A program made the translations under genes and the position numbers. From Haematococcus lacustris (lineage: Eukaryota; Chlorophyta; Chlorophyceae; Chlamydomonadales; Haematococcaceae): DNA of 64,000 nt. Position 1 is the first letter of the stretch. Each line of letters begins with the position of its first letter. Location of the stretch: assembly GCA_030144725.1 (NCBI GenBank), contig JASKMD010000021.1, forward strand, positions 2,730,277-2,794,276, in the 5' to 3' direction. The notes below the pieces were generated by a model. The model was not told where the DNA came from and searched no databases. It saw only the letters and a program-made list of their open reading frames with translations. Of the stretch, positions 53,951 through 64,000 are shown in pieces.

Positions 53951-54556
53951 CCAGCTACAGCAAGGCAATCCTAACATAACAAGATATCAAGTCCCTCACA
54001 ATGGGAATGTGTGTGGGTTGGAGTTACTAGGGGAGCTGTAGTTACAAGCACACACACCAGAATGGCTGAGCTGAACTGTGCATTAGGCCCTACAGCAGTA
54101 GCCTTACAACAGCGATCTCGCATCCTGTGATTGATTACAACTCGTGTGTCGTCATGATTACAACTCGTGTGTAGAGATTAAAACTTGTACACACGCAACT
54201 TGTGCCACAGCCCACCTGCAGCACCAGCGTGTCTGGCTCCAGCCTGCTGCTCCAGGGCTCTTGGACCTGCCTGTCCCCTGCTGCTGCCACCTCCTCCCCT
54301 CCGCCTGGCTCAGGCAGGCCTGCTGCCTCAAGGCCGGAGCTGCTGCCGGGCTGGGCTGCTGGGCTGAGGGGGCCAGCCCCTGGGCTGAGGGGGCCGCCTG
54401 CCTGCTTGCAAGGCCAAGGGGAAGCAGAGCAGAGGGGAGGTGGGTGGGGCTGAGCTTCGGATGGGTGGGCAGGGCAGGGCAGGGCAGGGCGGGGTGAAAA
54501 AAAAGGCGTTCTGATCAACAATTGTTGTGGTGTGGCATGGGGGCTGTAGAGATTGA
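53951..54556. other. Non-coding stretch, no gene recognised
   Basis: GC-rich DNA with GGGCTGAGGGGGCC and GCAGG short repeats and an A8 tract near 54497. Nothing functional was identified. Confidence 0.5.
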
Positions 54557-54689
54557 ACACCGCGATTTCAATGAGGCGAGGCGAGGCGAGACGACCATGT
54601 GTGGGCAGGAATCGTCGACATTTGAAATTAGTGGCCAGGATGCACACATGGTCGGCTCGCCTCGCCTCGCCTCATTGAAATCGCGGTGT
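54557..54689. repeat. 133-nt near-perfect inverted repeat (hairpin)
   Basis: The arms 54557-54603 and 54643-54689 are complementary over 47 bases with one mismatch and enclose a 39-base loop. Each arm contains ACACCGCGATTTCAATGAGG and GAGGC-type repeats. Transcription of either strand would give a long stable hairpin. It could be a MITE end pair or a small-RNA precursor. No target duplication was recognised. Confidence 0.9.
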
Positions 54690-55800
54690 AAGCTTTTAGA
54701 TCATTTTTGGGGAGGGTCATTTTTGTAATGTGCTTCTGCCCGCTACAACAAATGCGTAGACAGCACAAACCAAATGCCTACGGCCGAGGAACAAGGCGCG
54801 GAGGCGGGGCGGGTAAGCGACATTGAAATTGCAGCGACATCAAGACCAATAGTAAAAAAAAAATAGGCGTCCTCATTAACAGATCAGTTGTGACTAGTCG
54901 TGATCCATTTCTAACGTGTCCCTCGAGCACGTCCTAGAAGGTCACCCCCGCCATTGGCCCCGCAATTCACTTTTTGGCACCGTCATTGATCCGCTGCATG
55001 TAATTCTTCCACCATTGGGCTCTACTTCTCACAACGGTGTCGCTAGCAGGTTAGGCCCTCTTTTGTCGATTGTACTGCATTGTCTCGACGACTTGATTAG
55101 CTTCGCTATGTCATTCTCCATCCGTTTGTATGCGTGTCGCAACAGGAGAGATGAATTGGTGGCCGGGGCATTTCCGTGCCGAGCAGCCTTTGCTGCCGTT
55201 GGACTGGGCAACTCGCGAATACATATCAGGTAAGCACGGGGTGCTGTTTCTTAGTGCGTTTTGCATACAATGTCAACACATGCAACCAAATCTGCTGACC
55301 TCCACAGGTGCTTGGCTGTTGTGAAGATCAGCATCAAACCCACAGCAGCCCAAGGCTCTTCCAAGCAGGAGTGCAGCAAGAGAATCAGCTCTTGAAAACA
55401 GTGAGCAAGAGGTGAGTAAGGTTGTAATTTACCTCACCTTGTCTAGGTCAGTTTGATGTTCGTGTGAACACTTGTGAAACGCATGCCAGGCATGAGCAGC
55501 TGAGGGAAGCACACAACTGTCGTGAGCCTTAAGATTTGATTAATTAGAACTAATTAATAAGCATGTTTTGTGGTGTGTGCCCCAAGACCTTGTCTTTGTG
55601 ATTGTGTGTGCAGGATGCCAATAAATCACCCCCATCTCCATCACCGAGCAAGGCAGCAGCGGCGTAGAGCAGCAGCCAACAAGGAGGTAGCAAGGAGTCA
55701 GCAAGGCATGACATGGAGCTGGACGTTGTTGTTGTGTTGTGTTGTGTGTTGTTGTGTTGTGTCACCTTGTTGTTAGGGTACCCCCCCCCTCCCCCCTAAA
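54690..55800 (+). other. Region with a possible two-exon ORF of unknown function
   Basis: From 55095 a frame beginning MSFSIRLYACRNRRDELVAG runs to a good donor (CATATCAG/GTAAGC at 55230). It can be joined at CTCCACAG/GTGCTTGG (55308) to a short second exon ending at TGA near 55395, giving about 70 residues. No homologue was recognised and other frames are also open. The rest of the interval, including an AT-rich TTAATTA patch near 55540-55560, shows nothing clear. Confidence 0.2.
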
Positions 55801-56000
55801 ATCTAGCCCAGCCCATCCCACCCCACCCCAGCCTAGCCCAGCCCAGCCCAGCCCAGCCCAGCCCAGCCCAGCCCAGCCCAGCCCAGCCCAGCCCAGCCCA
55901 GCCCAGCCCAGCCCAGCCCAGCCCAGCCCAGCCTAGCCTAGCCCAGCCCACCCCAGCCCAGCCTAGCTTAGCCCGCCCAGCCCAGCCCAGCCCAGCCCAG
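55801..56000. repeat. CCCAG pentanucleotide satellite
   Basis: About 38 units of CCCAG with CCTAG and CCACC variants. The same pentamer forms a short array inside the hAT-type element at 20411-20478. Confidence 0.95.
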
Positions 56001-58359
56001 CCTGATTTGGTACCATGGGGCATAGGCAGCAAGGCAAAGTGCTTAGCAGTCCCGTGGTGAGTGTTAGCTATAGCAAGGAGGTGCGACCAGTCCTTGCTTG
56101 TTGTGCACATAGCATAGGTGGTGTGTGAGGCATGAGTCATTGTGTTGTGGTGTGTTGTTGAGGTGGTGGTGTTGATGTGTACGAGTGGAGGTGTTGTGGT
56201 GTGGTGTTGCCACCTTTTTACATCAATGCATGTGCTTGGCATCAACGATACATGTCTTCTGTAGTGGTGTTGCAAGGCGTTTGAGCATCGATACATGTAT
56301 TGCTGTAATGATTTTGCGTTACATGTGCCTGCTGAAGTTGAGGAAGAGGGTTGAGGCACCACGGCACATGTAACACTGAAAGCCAGAGCCATCCCGAGGC
56401 ATCCCGACAACATATTGCCAAGTGATGATGTAGCGCTGTCATAAGGCAGCTTACATTTACATAGAGTCATGCCGCAACGTAAGTGAGGTAATGGGTGCCA
56501 GCTTGCTGACTTGTGCGCATATGCACGAATTATATGCTCCATGCACTGACATGCAAGCAGGCGTACTGCACTTGTGCCGTTGGCTTACGGCGTGCGTAGA
56601 AGGACTGCCAGCCTCGCCTTATGATGTGCGTGAGTCTTTTAGGAGCGGAAAGCACAGGTCAGGTTTGGGCGGGCGCCGATCTGAGCTAGTGTTTTGCGGC
56701 TGCGGGGTGCCGGATACGCCTGTTACACCCAACTGCGTCAAAACTTTGTCGCGAGCTACACGAAGATTCGCGCCCCAGACCGTCTCACATTTGCGGGGCC
56801 AATGGCGGGGGTGACCAGAACAATACTTGTCGGCGAGCGCAACATATCGCAGCGGTCATGTCAAACACGCCCGTCAGTGACCTGCCCCCCCCTCCTGCTG
56901 CACCCCCCTGGCAGCAGCAGGCAGCTGGTGCTGGTGCTGCCCCTGGGCTGCCCACCCCTCCAGCTGAGCAGCAGGGGTCAGGGGTCAGGGCGGAGCTGGA
57001 CACCAGCTCGACACGCAAGCGGAGGGCGGGCGGGAGGGACCGGACCCAACAAGTCGAGCAAGGTGACGTAGCAATGGCCTACACACCTTGTGTGGCCTCA
57101 CAGAGTGGCCAGGTAGTAGGTACTACTCACGAAGCGGTCAAGCAATGCAGCAGCGTTGTATACTTCCGAGCATGGGTGGAGGGGCGTCGTTACATCGGTT
57201 TGGCGTGCCATGTGCATTGTTTTGACTGCGGCGACTGTCCCTGACTGTTTGCAGAGGCTACTGGGCCACGTCGGTCGCGGCGGTCGGTCGCGGCGAGGCC
57301 CGCATGAGCAAAACTGGCATGCATTTGAATGTCAAGATTTGAGCCGCCTTAGCACTCAGCACACTGCACAATATTTAATGTTACAAGCTGCACCGCATAG
57401 CTGACAGAGTCCTCTATCCAGGGATGTGCGAATCATAAATAGAAACCACGTGGCTGAGACGCGGCGTCGTTTTGATTACCAGGGGTCGGTTTCCTATCAT
57501 TTCCAGCCATTTTTTGAATGTTGGGGACACCTGACCGTCACACCAGGTCGCCCACCCACCACCCCACCAGGGGTGCCGGCTTCTTCGCATCAGACTCCGA
57601 GTGCATGTAGCACACTGCAGCAGGCGCGGTGGGTGGAGCCACCCTCCTTGACTATGTACATTGTTGGGCTTAGTCATCACACATTGCTGTTGCCTCCACC
57701 TCCACCTGAGTTGTCGGTGCACCCACCCCCCCTCCCTTAGTTGGGTTCTATGTCAGCACAGCGCCATGTTGCAGGCCATCACATCACCACACAGGCTGCC
57801 ACAGCCATCCACAGAACCTTAGGCCCTTAGCGGTCAACTTGTGCCCCCAACCCAGGCTGTTGCGCTAAGCACGCACCCCAGACACGGGATGAGCGCAGCC
57901 CCAGACGACGACGATGATGATGAAGATGAGGGTGATGAGGGTGATGATAATGGGGGGATTGCATTCTTGTACATGGCAGCTTGCTATGGCTGCCCAGCCT
58001 TGCCCGTCAGCAACGTGGCGGGCATAGGAACAGGCGACCCGGCCTGAACCTTGACACTGCAGGTGTAGCACTGCAGGCTCCAGTGCCCCGCACCCTTCGA
58101 GGGGTAGGGCAGCCATGCCAGCGGAACAGCTGGCGGCCGAAGCTTTGTGGGCCATTATCATCACCATCACCATCATCATCGTGATCATGATTGAACCTTC
58201 TGAGGAGCCAACAAGGTCGACAAAAGCAGAGCACAGGCCTATCGCCCTGCCACGACCCTCAGGCTGCGGCTGCGGCTGCGGACCTCTGCCCTGCCGCCCG
58301 GCACCAGGGAGCTCATCAAGCTGAGCAAGGCTGCCCGGCTGCCAGGGTGCACTGCGCCC
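56001..58359. other. Mostly non-coding interval with one doubtful ORF
   Basis: A plus-strand frame at 56858-57244 (MSNTPVSDLPPPPAAPPWQQ, then TSSTRKRRAGGRDRTQQVEQ) starts at a real ATG and ends in a donor-like CAAG/GTGACG. It could be the first exon of an unrecognised gene, but no downstream exon was found. GAT microsatellite occurs at 57907-57950. A minus-strand frame at 58239-58359 could extend the matrix-protein gene if a donor at its apparent stop is used. Confidence 0.3.
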
Positions 58360-61300
58360 TCACTGCAGGTCCAGCTCACCCAGGCGCCGGTGCCTGCCCC
58401 CCACGGCCTGGCTGCTGGGGCGGGTGGCTGGTGGGGCTGGTGGGGCTGGTGGGGCTGGTGGGGCTGGTGGGGGTGGGCAGCACAGGCTGGTGATGAGCTG
58501 GCTGCAGGTGTACACGCGAGGGAGGTCGACCCCCGCGGTGCCGGTTGCCGTGAGGGTAGAGCCGCAGGGGATGGCGGCAGTTGAGACCAGGAAGTTGACC
58601 ATGAAGTCCAGGGTGGCCATGAGGGTGGTGGCGCCTGCCTGGGTGCTGGTGCTGGTCCAGGTGCGGGTGCCAAACACGGTGGGGTCGGCGGACGTGAAGG
58701 AGGAGGTGAACACGCTGCCGGGGCTGCTGCCGGCGGGGCCCTGCACCTGGGATTCCAGGGCGAACAGGGTGAAGAGCTGGAAGACCTGGCGGCTGAGCAG
58801 GGGGAGGGACAGCACCTGCGTGATGTTGGCTGGGCTGAATTGTGTGGGGTCCAGGTCGACCTGGATGGAGAAGGTGCCGGCTGGGGGGGGGCTGGGCGGG
58901 GGGGCAGGGCTGGGGGCGGGGCTGGGGGGTGTCGGTGGGGATGGGGAGGGTGGGGGGCTGGGAGAAGGTGGGGGGAGAGGGGAGGGGGGAGAGGGGGGAA
59001 AAGGGGAAGGAGGGGATGGAGGGAGGGGGGGGCGAGGAGGGGGAGGGGGGCAAGGTCTGAACAGGCTGTTGACAATGCTGCCAGGGGAGGGGCTGCCGGT
59101 GAAGGTGAGGCTGCGGTTGCTGGCACAGCCATCCTCGAAGCGGATGGTGTCTGCGCAGCCCAGGGCAGGGATGCGAGTGAAGCCCAGGTAGCCGATCCTG
59201 GTGGTCTGAGCCAGCACGTAGGCATACCAGCCACTGAGCTGTGCGGCGTTTGCCAGGCTGAGGCTAGCGGAGATGACGTCGGAGGAGGAGGTGTTGGCGG
59301 CGATGAAGGTGGCGCCGGGGGCGGGGAGGTAGCCGCGGCTCGCTAGGTTGCCCATGTTGTAGAGGGTGGTGAGGTCGCGCACAAGGCTGCTGGCAGCGGT
59401 CGAGGGGTCCTGGATGGGCGCCTGCCCGGCACTGGTCACGCGGGTGACGGTGATGATGACGGGGCAGGGTGGTGGGGGGGGGCTGGGGGGCGGCGGTGGG
59501 GAGGGGGGCGGCATGGGGCTCGGGGGGGCGGGGGGGGGAGGGGGGGCGGGGAAAGGGGAGGGAGGAGGGGGTAGGGGGGGGGGCGAGGGGGGGGAGGGCG
59601 GGGCTGGGGGAGGAGGAGGGCAGGCTGAGGGAGCATCCACGCCTTGCAGGACTAGCAAGGGGGGGAGGTTCCCAGGGCTGAGAAAGCCGCGTGAAAACAG
59701 GCTGTCTGGCTGTTCCCAGTCAGGGAACACGGGCTGCATGCCGTCCAACAGGCTCAGCGCCAGCTGCGCGGGAAAGGGCGTTTTGGTCGGAAAGCCCGAG
59801 TACGCAACCGAGAACCACACGCTGTTCCAGTAGTCCGGAGTGAGCGCGGTGAAGTTGGTGCCGTAGGCGGAAGCGGAGGGGACGTTGCTCTGGGGGTCGC
59901 CTTGGAAGTACAGCGCCACCAGGTCGCAAACAGGGGAGGGGCCGGACACGTCAATGCCCATCGCCCGGATTAGGCCGTTCCATACTGCGAGGTCGGGCAG
60001 CGGTTACGAGGTGATGTGTGGCCAGGCAGAAAGGCAGCTGGACACAACATCAGGCCAGGGCCATGGCGGCCGCAGTCCTTCAGCTCGGCCCAGTGGTATA
60101 ACCACCTATACCAGCACCCTCACGGCTCTGCCTGTCACACTGCCCCTCCTCCCCCTCCCCTCCCCTCCCCTCCCCTCCCCTCCCCTCCCCCCTCCTTCTG
60201 CCCTCTCCATCACTCACCATTGCTTTCCTGATACACGGGGGTGATTGGCTCGTTGCCTGGCATGGTCTGCGCAAACAGGGTGAACATGAGGTCGCGCTGC
60301 GTGGGGTTGCTGAACGCAATGGCCTTGACCAGGACGGAGTAGCGCAGGGCGCCGGTGACAGGGTCCGAGTTGCTGTACAGGGTGCAGTAGTCGTAGGGCA
60401 GCTGCGTGCCGTCCAGGAAGAAGGACAGGTACAGGTCGAGGCCCAGGCACTGCAGCTCGTTCATCTGAGAGCCAGAAGCCTTGAAGTACCAAGCGGAGTA
60501 GGTGCTGGAGGAGGGAGGGGGGGGTGGGGGGGCAGGTGGTGGGATGCCCGGGGGCGCCAGGGGCGGGGCAGGGGGTGGAGGTGAAGGGGTGGGAGAGGGG
60601 GGTGCGGGTAGGGGGCTGGGTAGTGGGGTAGGGCTGGGTGGGGGGCTCCTGGCTGGGGCAGCAGGGGGAGGGCTGAGCACTGGGGATGGAGGGGAGGGTG
60701 GTGTGGGGGGTGGGGAGGGAGGGGGGTTAGGAGGGGGTGGGGGGGACGGGGGGCGGCTGGCACCCCTGGCAGAGCAACCCTGGGGCAGCCCCATAGCCAT
60801 GAGGTCCATGAGCGATGACGAGCCGTAGATGCCGCTCTGGCCGCTAAGTACAGGCCCCACAGGGATGGTGGAGGCTGGCCACAGCCCGTTGCTGCTCGGG
60901 TTGTCGTTCACGTCGAAGTTGTTGGGGACCCCGGCGGGCAGCGACGAGGCGAAGGGGTCGCGCCGGGTGCCTTGCGGCAGGGTGCGGGCGGTGATGGTGG
61001 GCGACGACACGCTGAGGTCGGCACAGCCGCAGACATCGCTGACTTGCGACATGCCGGTGACGATGTTGGAGGTGGCAATGTTGGAGGAGTTGCGGTTTGG
61101 GGCAGCACTGGCGGCGTACAGGCTGCGTATGGAGAGCACACACACCCACACGCGCACGCACACGCACACACACACAAGAGGGTCTGGTATGCTGCATGGA
61201 CTCTGTTCAAAGTGAGTTGCCTGCAGGAGGTGAGGTCTTGGGTACTTCCTAGCCAGATGCTGACAAGGTGCTGCTGTGGTGTGAGAGGCTAGCCAGATGG

Positions 61301-64000
61301 TGTGAGATCCAAGGCGGTGCTGGTGTGAGACGCCGCCCAGGTGGTGTGAGATACAAGGCGGTGCTGGCGTGACATGCTGAGCTGTGAGCAGCGCTGGGAG
61401 GAGGGTGCCACTGTTGCTACAAGTATCGAGTCGCTGCCCAGCTTCACCTGGGGGAGCAGCCGGGCGTCATGGAGAATTTGGTGACCGTGAACTGCATCTG
61501 TGCGATCAACGGGTTGCCATTCGTGATGTTTGACAGGTCGCGGGTGAAGGGCGCGCCGGATAACTTAGTCAGCTGTGTCGGCTGGCCCTTCGCGTAGCAG
61601 CCAGGGCCCTGCGGCAAAGGCTGCCGGAAGCCGGGGTTCGACGCGTCAAACGTCCGGTATTCCGTGAGCGAGGGGTTGCACACGTTCTTCAGGTCAATGG
61701 AGTACGTGAAGCATGACCACAGCCTGCAAGCAGGACAGGTAAGTAGGTCGGATTATGCACAATCGTCGCACGTCTCTACCATGCTGTTGCGCCTTGTTGC
61801 TGGGGGGCAGGGGGGTGGGGGTGCACCTGCACAAAGATGGTGTGCAGGCTGGCATGGCATGGCATGGCAGACAGCCCTAAGGCAGCCCTTTGAAGGTGCC
61901 CTTTGAACTTTAGGAGGTGCCCTTTGGAGGTGCCCATTAGAGGTGCCCTTCAGAGGTGTGAGAGTGAGTGACAGCGCAGCAAACGCACCAAGGCTGAGCC
62001 GGCAGCTGAGCCCACCAAGGGCAAGGCCCAAGGCAAGGCTGCCAAAGCCAAGCCAGCCCCACAGCCAGGCAGGTGGCTGGACAGGGACTGCAATGCAGCG
62101 CTGAACATGCAACGCATTGGGGAGAGCATGTGGCGCCCACTTGAGCTGTGCTACTGGCCAGAGCAAGGGAAGCTGCCAGCCAAGGGCAAGGAGTACCCAG
62201 GCTTGGGGTACAAGCGGGTGCGAGACAAGCCACCCAAAACCCAGCCTGCTGCAGCACAGTAGTGTGTGCCCCCCCCTCTTGAGCTGTTGTCAGCTTACAC
62301 TTAGTGCATGTTTGTCATGCCACCTCTACATCATAGCCCTCCGGGGTCAGGCAATAGTGTAGGTGGTAGGCGGCTATGACCATGTGTATGCCATGTATAT
62401 GCCATGTGCATGGGAACTCCACACAGACAAAAACACCGTTTTGTAGTGGTCCACACTTAGTGTTCCACTGCAATGAAGGCTCTAGGTTGAGGGCTAAGGT
62501 GCTAATGCGCCTTGTTCTTGTTACGCCTTGTGACGGCGGTGGCGTGGCCTTGAGTGTGTCCAGCATGTGGGCCACTTCCTCTCACCGCTTTGCTCAGCAG
62601 TTGGCCCCAGCTGGCAGCATTGCAGCTTGAGCCAGCGCACCGTGAGAATGCAACAAAGTGCAGTGCGGTGCAGGGCAGCAGGTCAAGGCTGGGTGCACCC
62701 ACCTCGAGTCCCTGCCGCTGAAGACGTCCGGTTGCAGCAGGTTGGTGTAGGGGCCAAAGGAGGAGCTGTAGATGAGAGTGAGGTTGAAGGCGTCCCACAC
62801 GGACACCGCGCCCACAGTGGGGCCTACGCCGACACCGGTGTAGCCTGCTGCAGGCTGGGCGTGCATGTACTGACCCACAAAGAAGTGGCTGGGGCTGAGG
62901 GCGGGTGCGACTGGGTCTACTGGGCCTCCTCTGTTGGGTCGGAACGTGGCGTTCAGGGAAACGGTCACGTGCAGCACGTCACTGTAGTCCTTGAAGATAT
63001 ACATGATGCCGACCTGTACAGGATGTGCAGGACAACACGGCATGCAGAATGAGCTCCATGGGGTCATCTTTTGCATGGCAAGCTGGGCAGCCAAGTCATG
63101 CAGTGCGTCTGCCCTGTGACACTGGCCCTGTGACAAGGGGAGAAGGCCCGACCAATGCAAAGAGCACTGTCTTGCTGCATTTTTTTGATTGAAGGCCACA
63201 GAGTTCTGAAACTCATGTTCCGTGTGGTCTGGTAGCTGCCACACATTCACAGCTGCCTAAGCCGCCACGAGGCATGGCGCTTGACAAAGCTAACGAAAGC
63301 TAACCCAGGACTGGCTGAGCCATGCAGGCGCTCAGAGCGCAGCAGCAGGTGTGCCACTGCTTGCATGGGCTGGGGCTGGGGGCCTGTGTTGCGGCGCACC
63401 TTGTTCCAAGCATAGGAGCCCACGCCTGGGGCGCCTTGGATCTCAGAGCTGAGGTCCACCAGGTCGAGCGTGATGACCCTATTGTCACATGCCATGCTGA
63501 GTGGCGCTGTCCAGGGCAAGTTGGGGAAGGCTGCGCCGGGGATAAGGCACTGACTCCCCAGGGAGCCCCAGTTGTCCGCAGGCTGGCAAAGGGCACAGGG
63601 CAGGGCAGGGCAGGGCAGGGCAGGGCAGAGAGGCAGTTGGCTGTAGCTCAGATGAGAAGGATGATGCGGGCATGTATCAGGCATCAGGCATGCATACCCA
63701 GCACCACTGGCTTGGTGTTACAGGCGCGGTGCATGGTTGCAATTGTAGCTGGGTTTGCAACTCACTGTGCAGGCTGTGGGGTTGGGTGGTCCAGCTGCCA
63801 GGCTGTTAGATGTGCACACCGGGCTGGCCGCCGAGGATGACATGTTCACTTGTGCGCCATCCACCCCGCAGGCTGAGGTGAAATTGAGCGGTAGGCTGTT
63901 TGCTGTGGATGGGCAGGCTGCACCATTGCCACACTGTCCGCCTTGAGTCAGCGGCAGCCTCCTGGAGCTGAAAGAGCCACCGCTTGCATCTGGGCCACCA
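58360..64000 (-). CDS. Proline-rich extracellular-matrix (pherophorin-like) glycoprotein, 5' end outside window
   Basis: Exons 63766-64000, 63400-63582, 62703-63013, 61448-61723, 60218-61122 and 58360-59984 join in phase to give 1177 residues of a partial protein. Globular Cys-containing segments with many N-x-S/T sites (NLTLIYSSS, NITNGNPL, NRSLTFTG) are separated by Pro-rich linkers in the last two exons (PPSPPSPPPLPPPPSPF and similar), the SP/PP pattern of hydroxyproline-rich cell-wall proteins. The alternation of globular and rod segments is the layout of volvocine pherophorins and related wall glycoproteins, but a canonical pherophorin domain was not confirmed. The 3' end is uncertain: TGA at 58360-58362 overlaps a possible donor (CA/GTGAGG). 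The signal peptide should lie beyond the right edge. Confidence 0.75.
61972..62262 (+). pseudogene. Fanzor/TnpB-like C-terminal fragment B, inside an intron of the matrix gene
   Basis: A 96-residue open frame after an in-frame TGA at 61969. It is a Lys/Ala/Pro-rich segment, then GRWLDRDCNAALNMQRIGES, whose DRDCNAALNM matches the RuvC-III signature of TnpB/Fanzor proteins. It then reads WRPLELCYWPEQGKLPAKGK and EYPGLGYKRVRDKPP before TAG. It differs from fragment A but shares the order DRD...N, then ELxYW. RuvC-I, RuvC-II and the zinc ribbon are missing. It lies antisense in the intron between matrix exons 61448-61723 and 62703-63013. Probably a 5'-truncated transposon remnant. Confidence 0.5.
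63596..63632. repeat. GGGCA pentanucleotide array
   Basis: Seven GGGCA units in an intron of the matrix-protein gene. Confidence 0.9.

Overview
The window looks like nuclear DNA from a chlamydomonadalean (volvocine-type) green alga, perhaps Haematococcus-like. The DNA is GC-rich, genes are split by many GT-AG introns, short tandem repeats are everywhere, and there is a long-exon hydroxyproline-rich cell-wall protein with PPSPP linkers. It also carries LINE, Ty3, Copia and hAT elements. The species cannot be fixed from sequence alone. One 500-N assembly gap lies at 25986-26485. No rRNA gene, intact tRNA gene, CRISPR array or bacterial-type operon was seen.

Region 1 (1-28690) is almost entirely mobile DNA. 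It opens with the 5' half of a minus-strand Ty3/gypsy element whose gag and pol share one frame, split by a single UAG. A 123-bp tRNA-like repeat follows. Then comes a head-to-tail array of four copies of one non-LTR retrotransposon (starts at 3365, 8377, 13729 and 19021). Copies 1-3 share the same two in-frame deletions that remove the reverse-transcriptase core. Copy 4 keeps that core but has a YADN box and broken frames, and carries a 907-bp hAT-type insertion with perfect terminal inverted repeats and an 8-bp target duplication. The gap truncates copy 4. After the gap come minisatellites, a second copy of the 123-bp repeat and a broken Ty3 gag-protease fragment (28818-30654).

Region 2 (32052-53316) is the conserved gene block. 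A 19-exon plus-strand gene encodes protein phosphatase 4 regulatory subunit 3 (PP4R3/SMEK/Psy2); one intron holds a 1.7-kb gag-only Copia-type element with identical LTRs. Next on the same strand is a three-exon gene resembling the GLTSCR1/BICRA subunit of SWI/SNF remodellers. Convergent to it is a minus-strand ClpX ATPase gene of at least 13 coding exons, with an unusually long insertion before Walker A and an intron made of a hexanucleotide array. These three genes look like independent housekeeping genes.

Region 3 (53317-64000) contains two short plus-strand reading frames resembling the C-terminal RuvC-III end of Fanzor/TnpB-type nucleases, a 133-nt near-perfect hairpin, a CCCAG satellite and a large minus-strand extracellular-matrix gene that runs off the right edge. 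Exon models for PP4R3, the BICRA-like gene, ClpX and the matrix protein were built by hand; codon phases agree across the joins except where noted.
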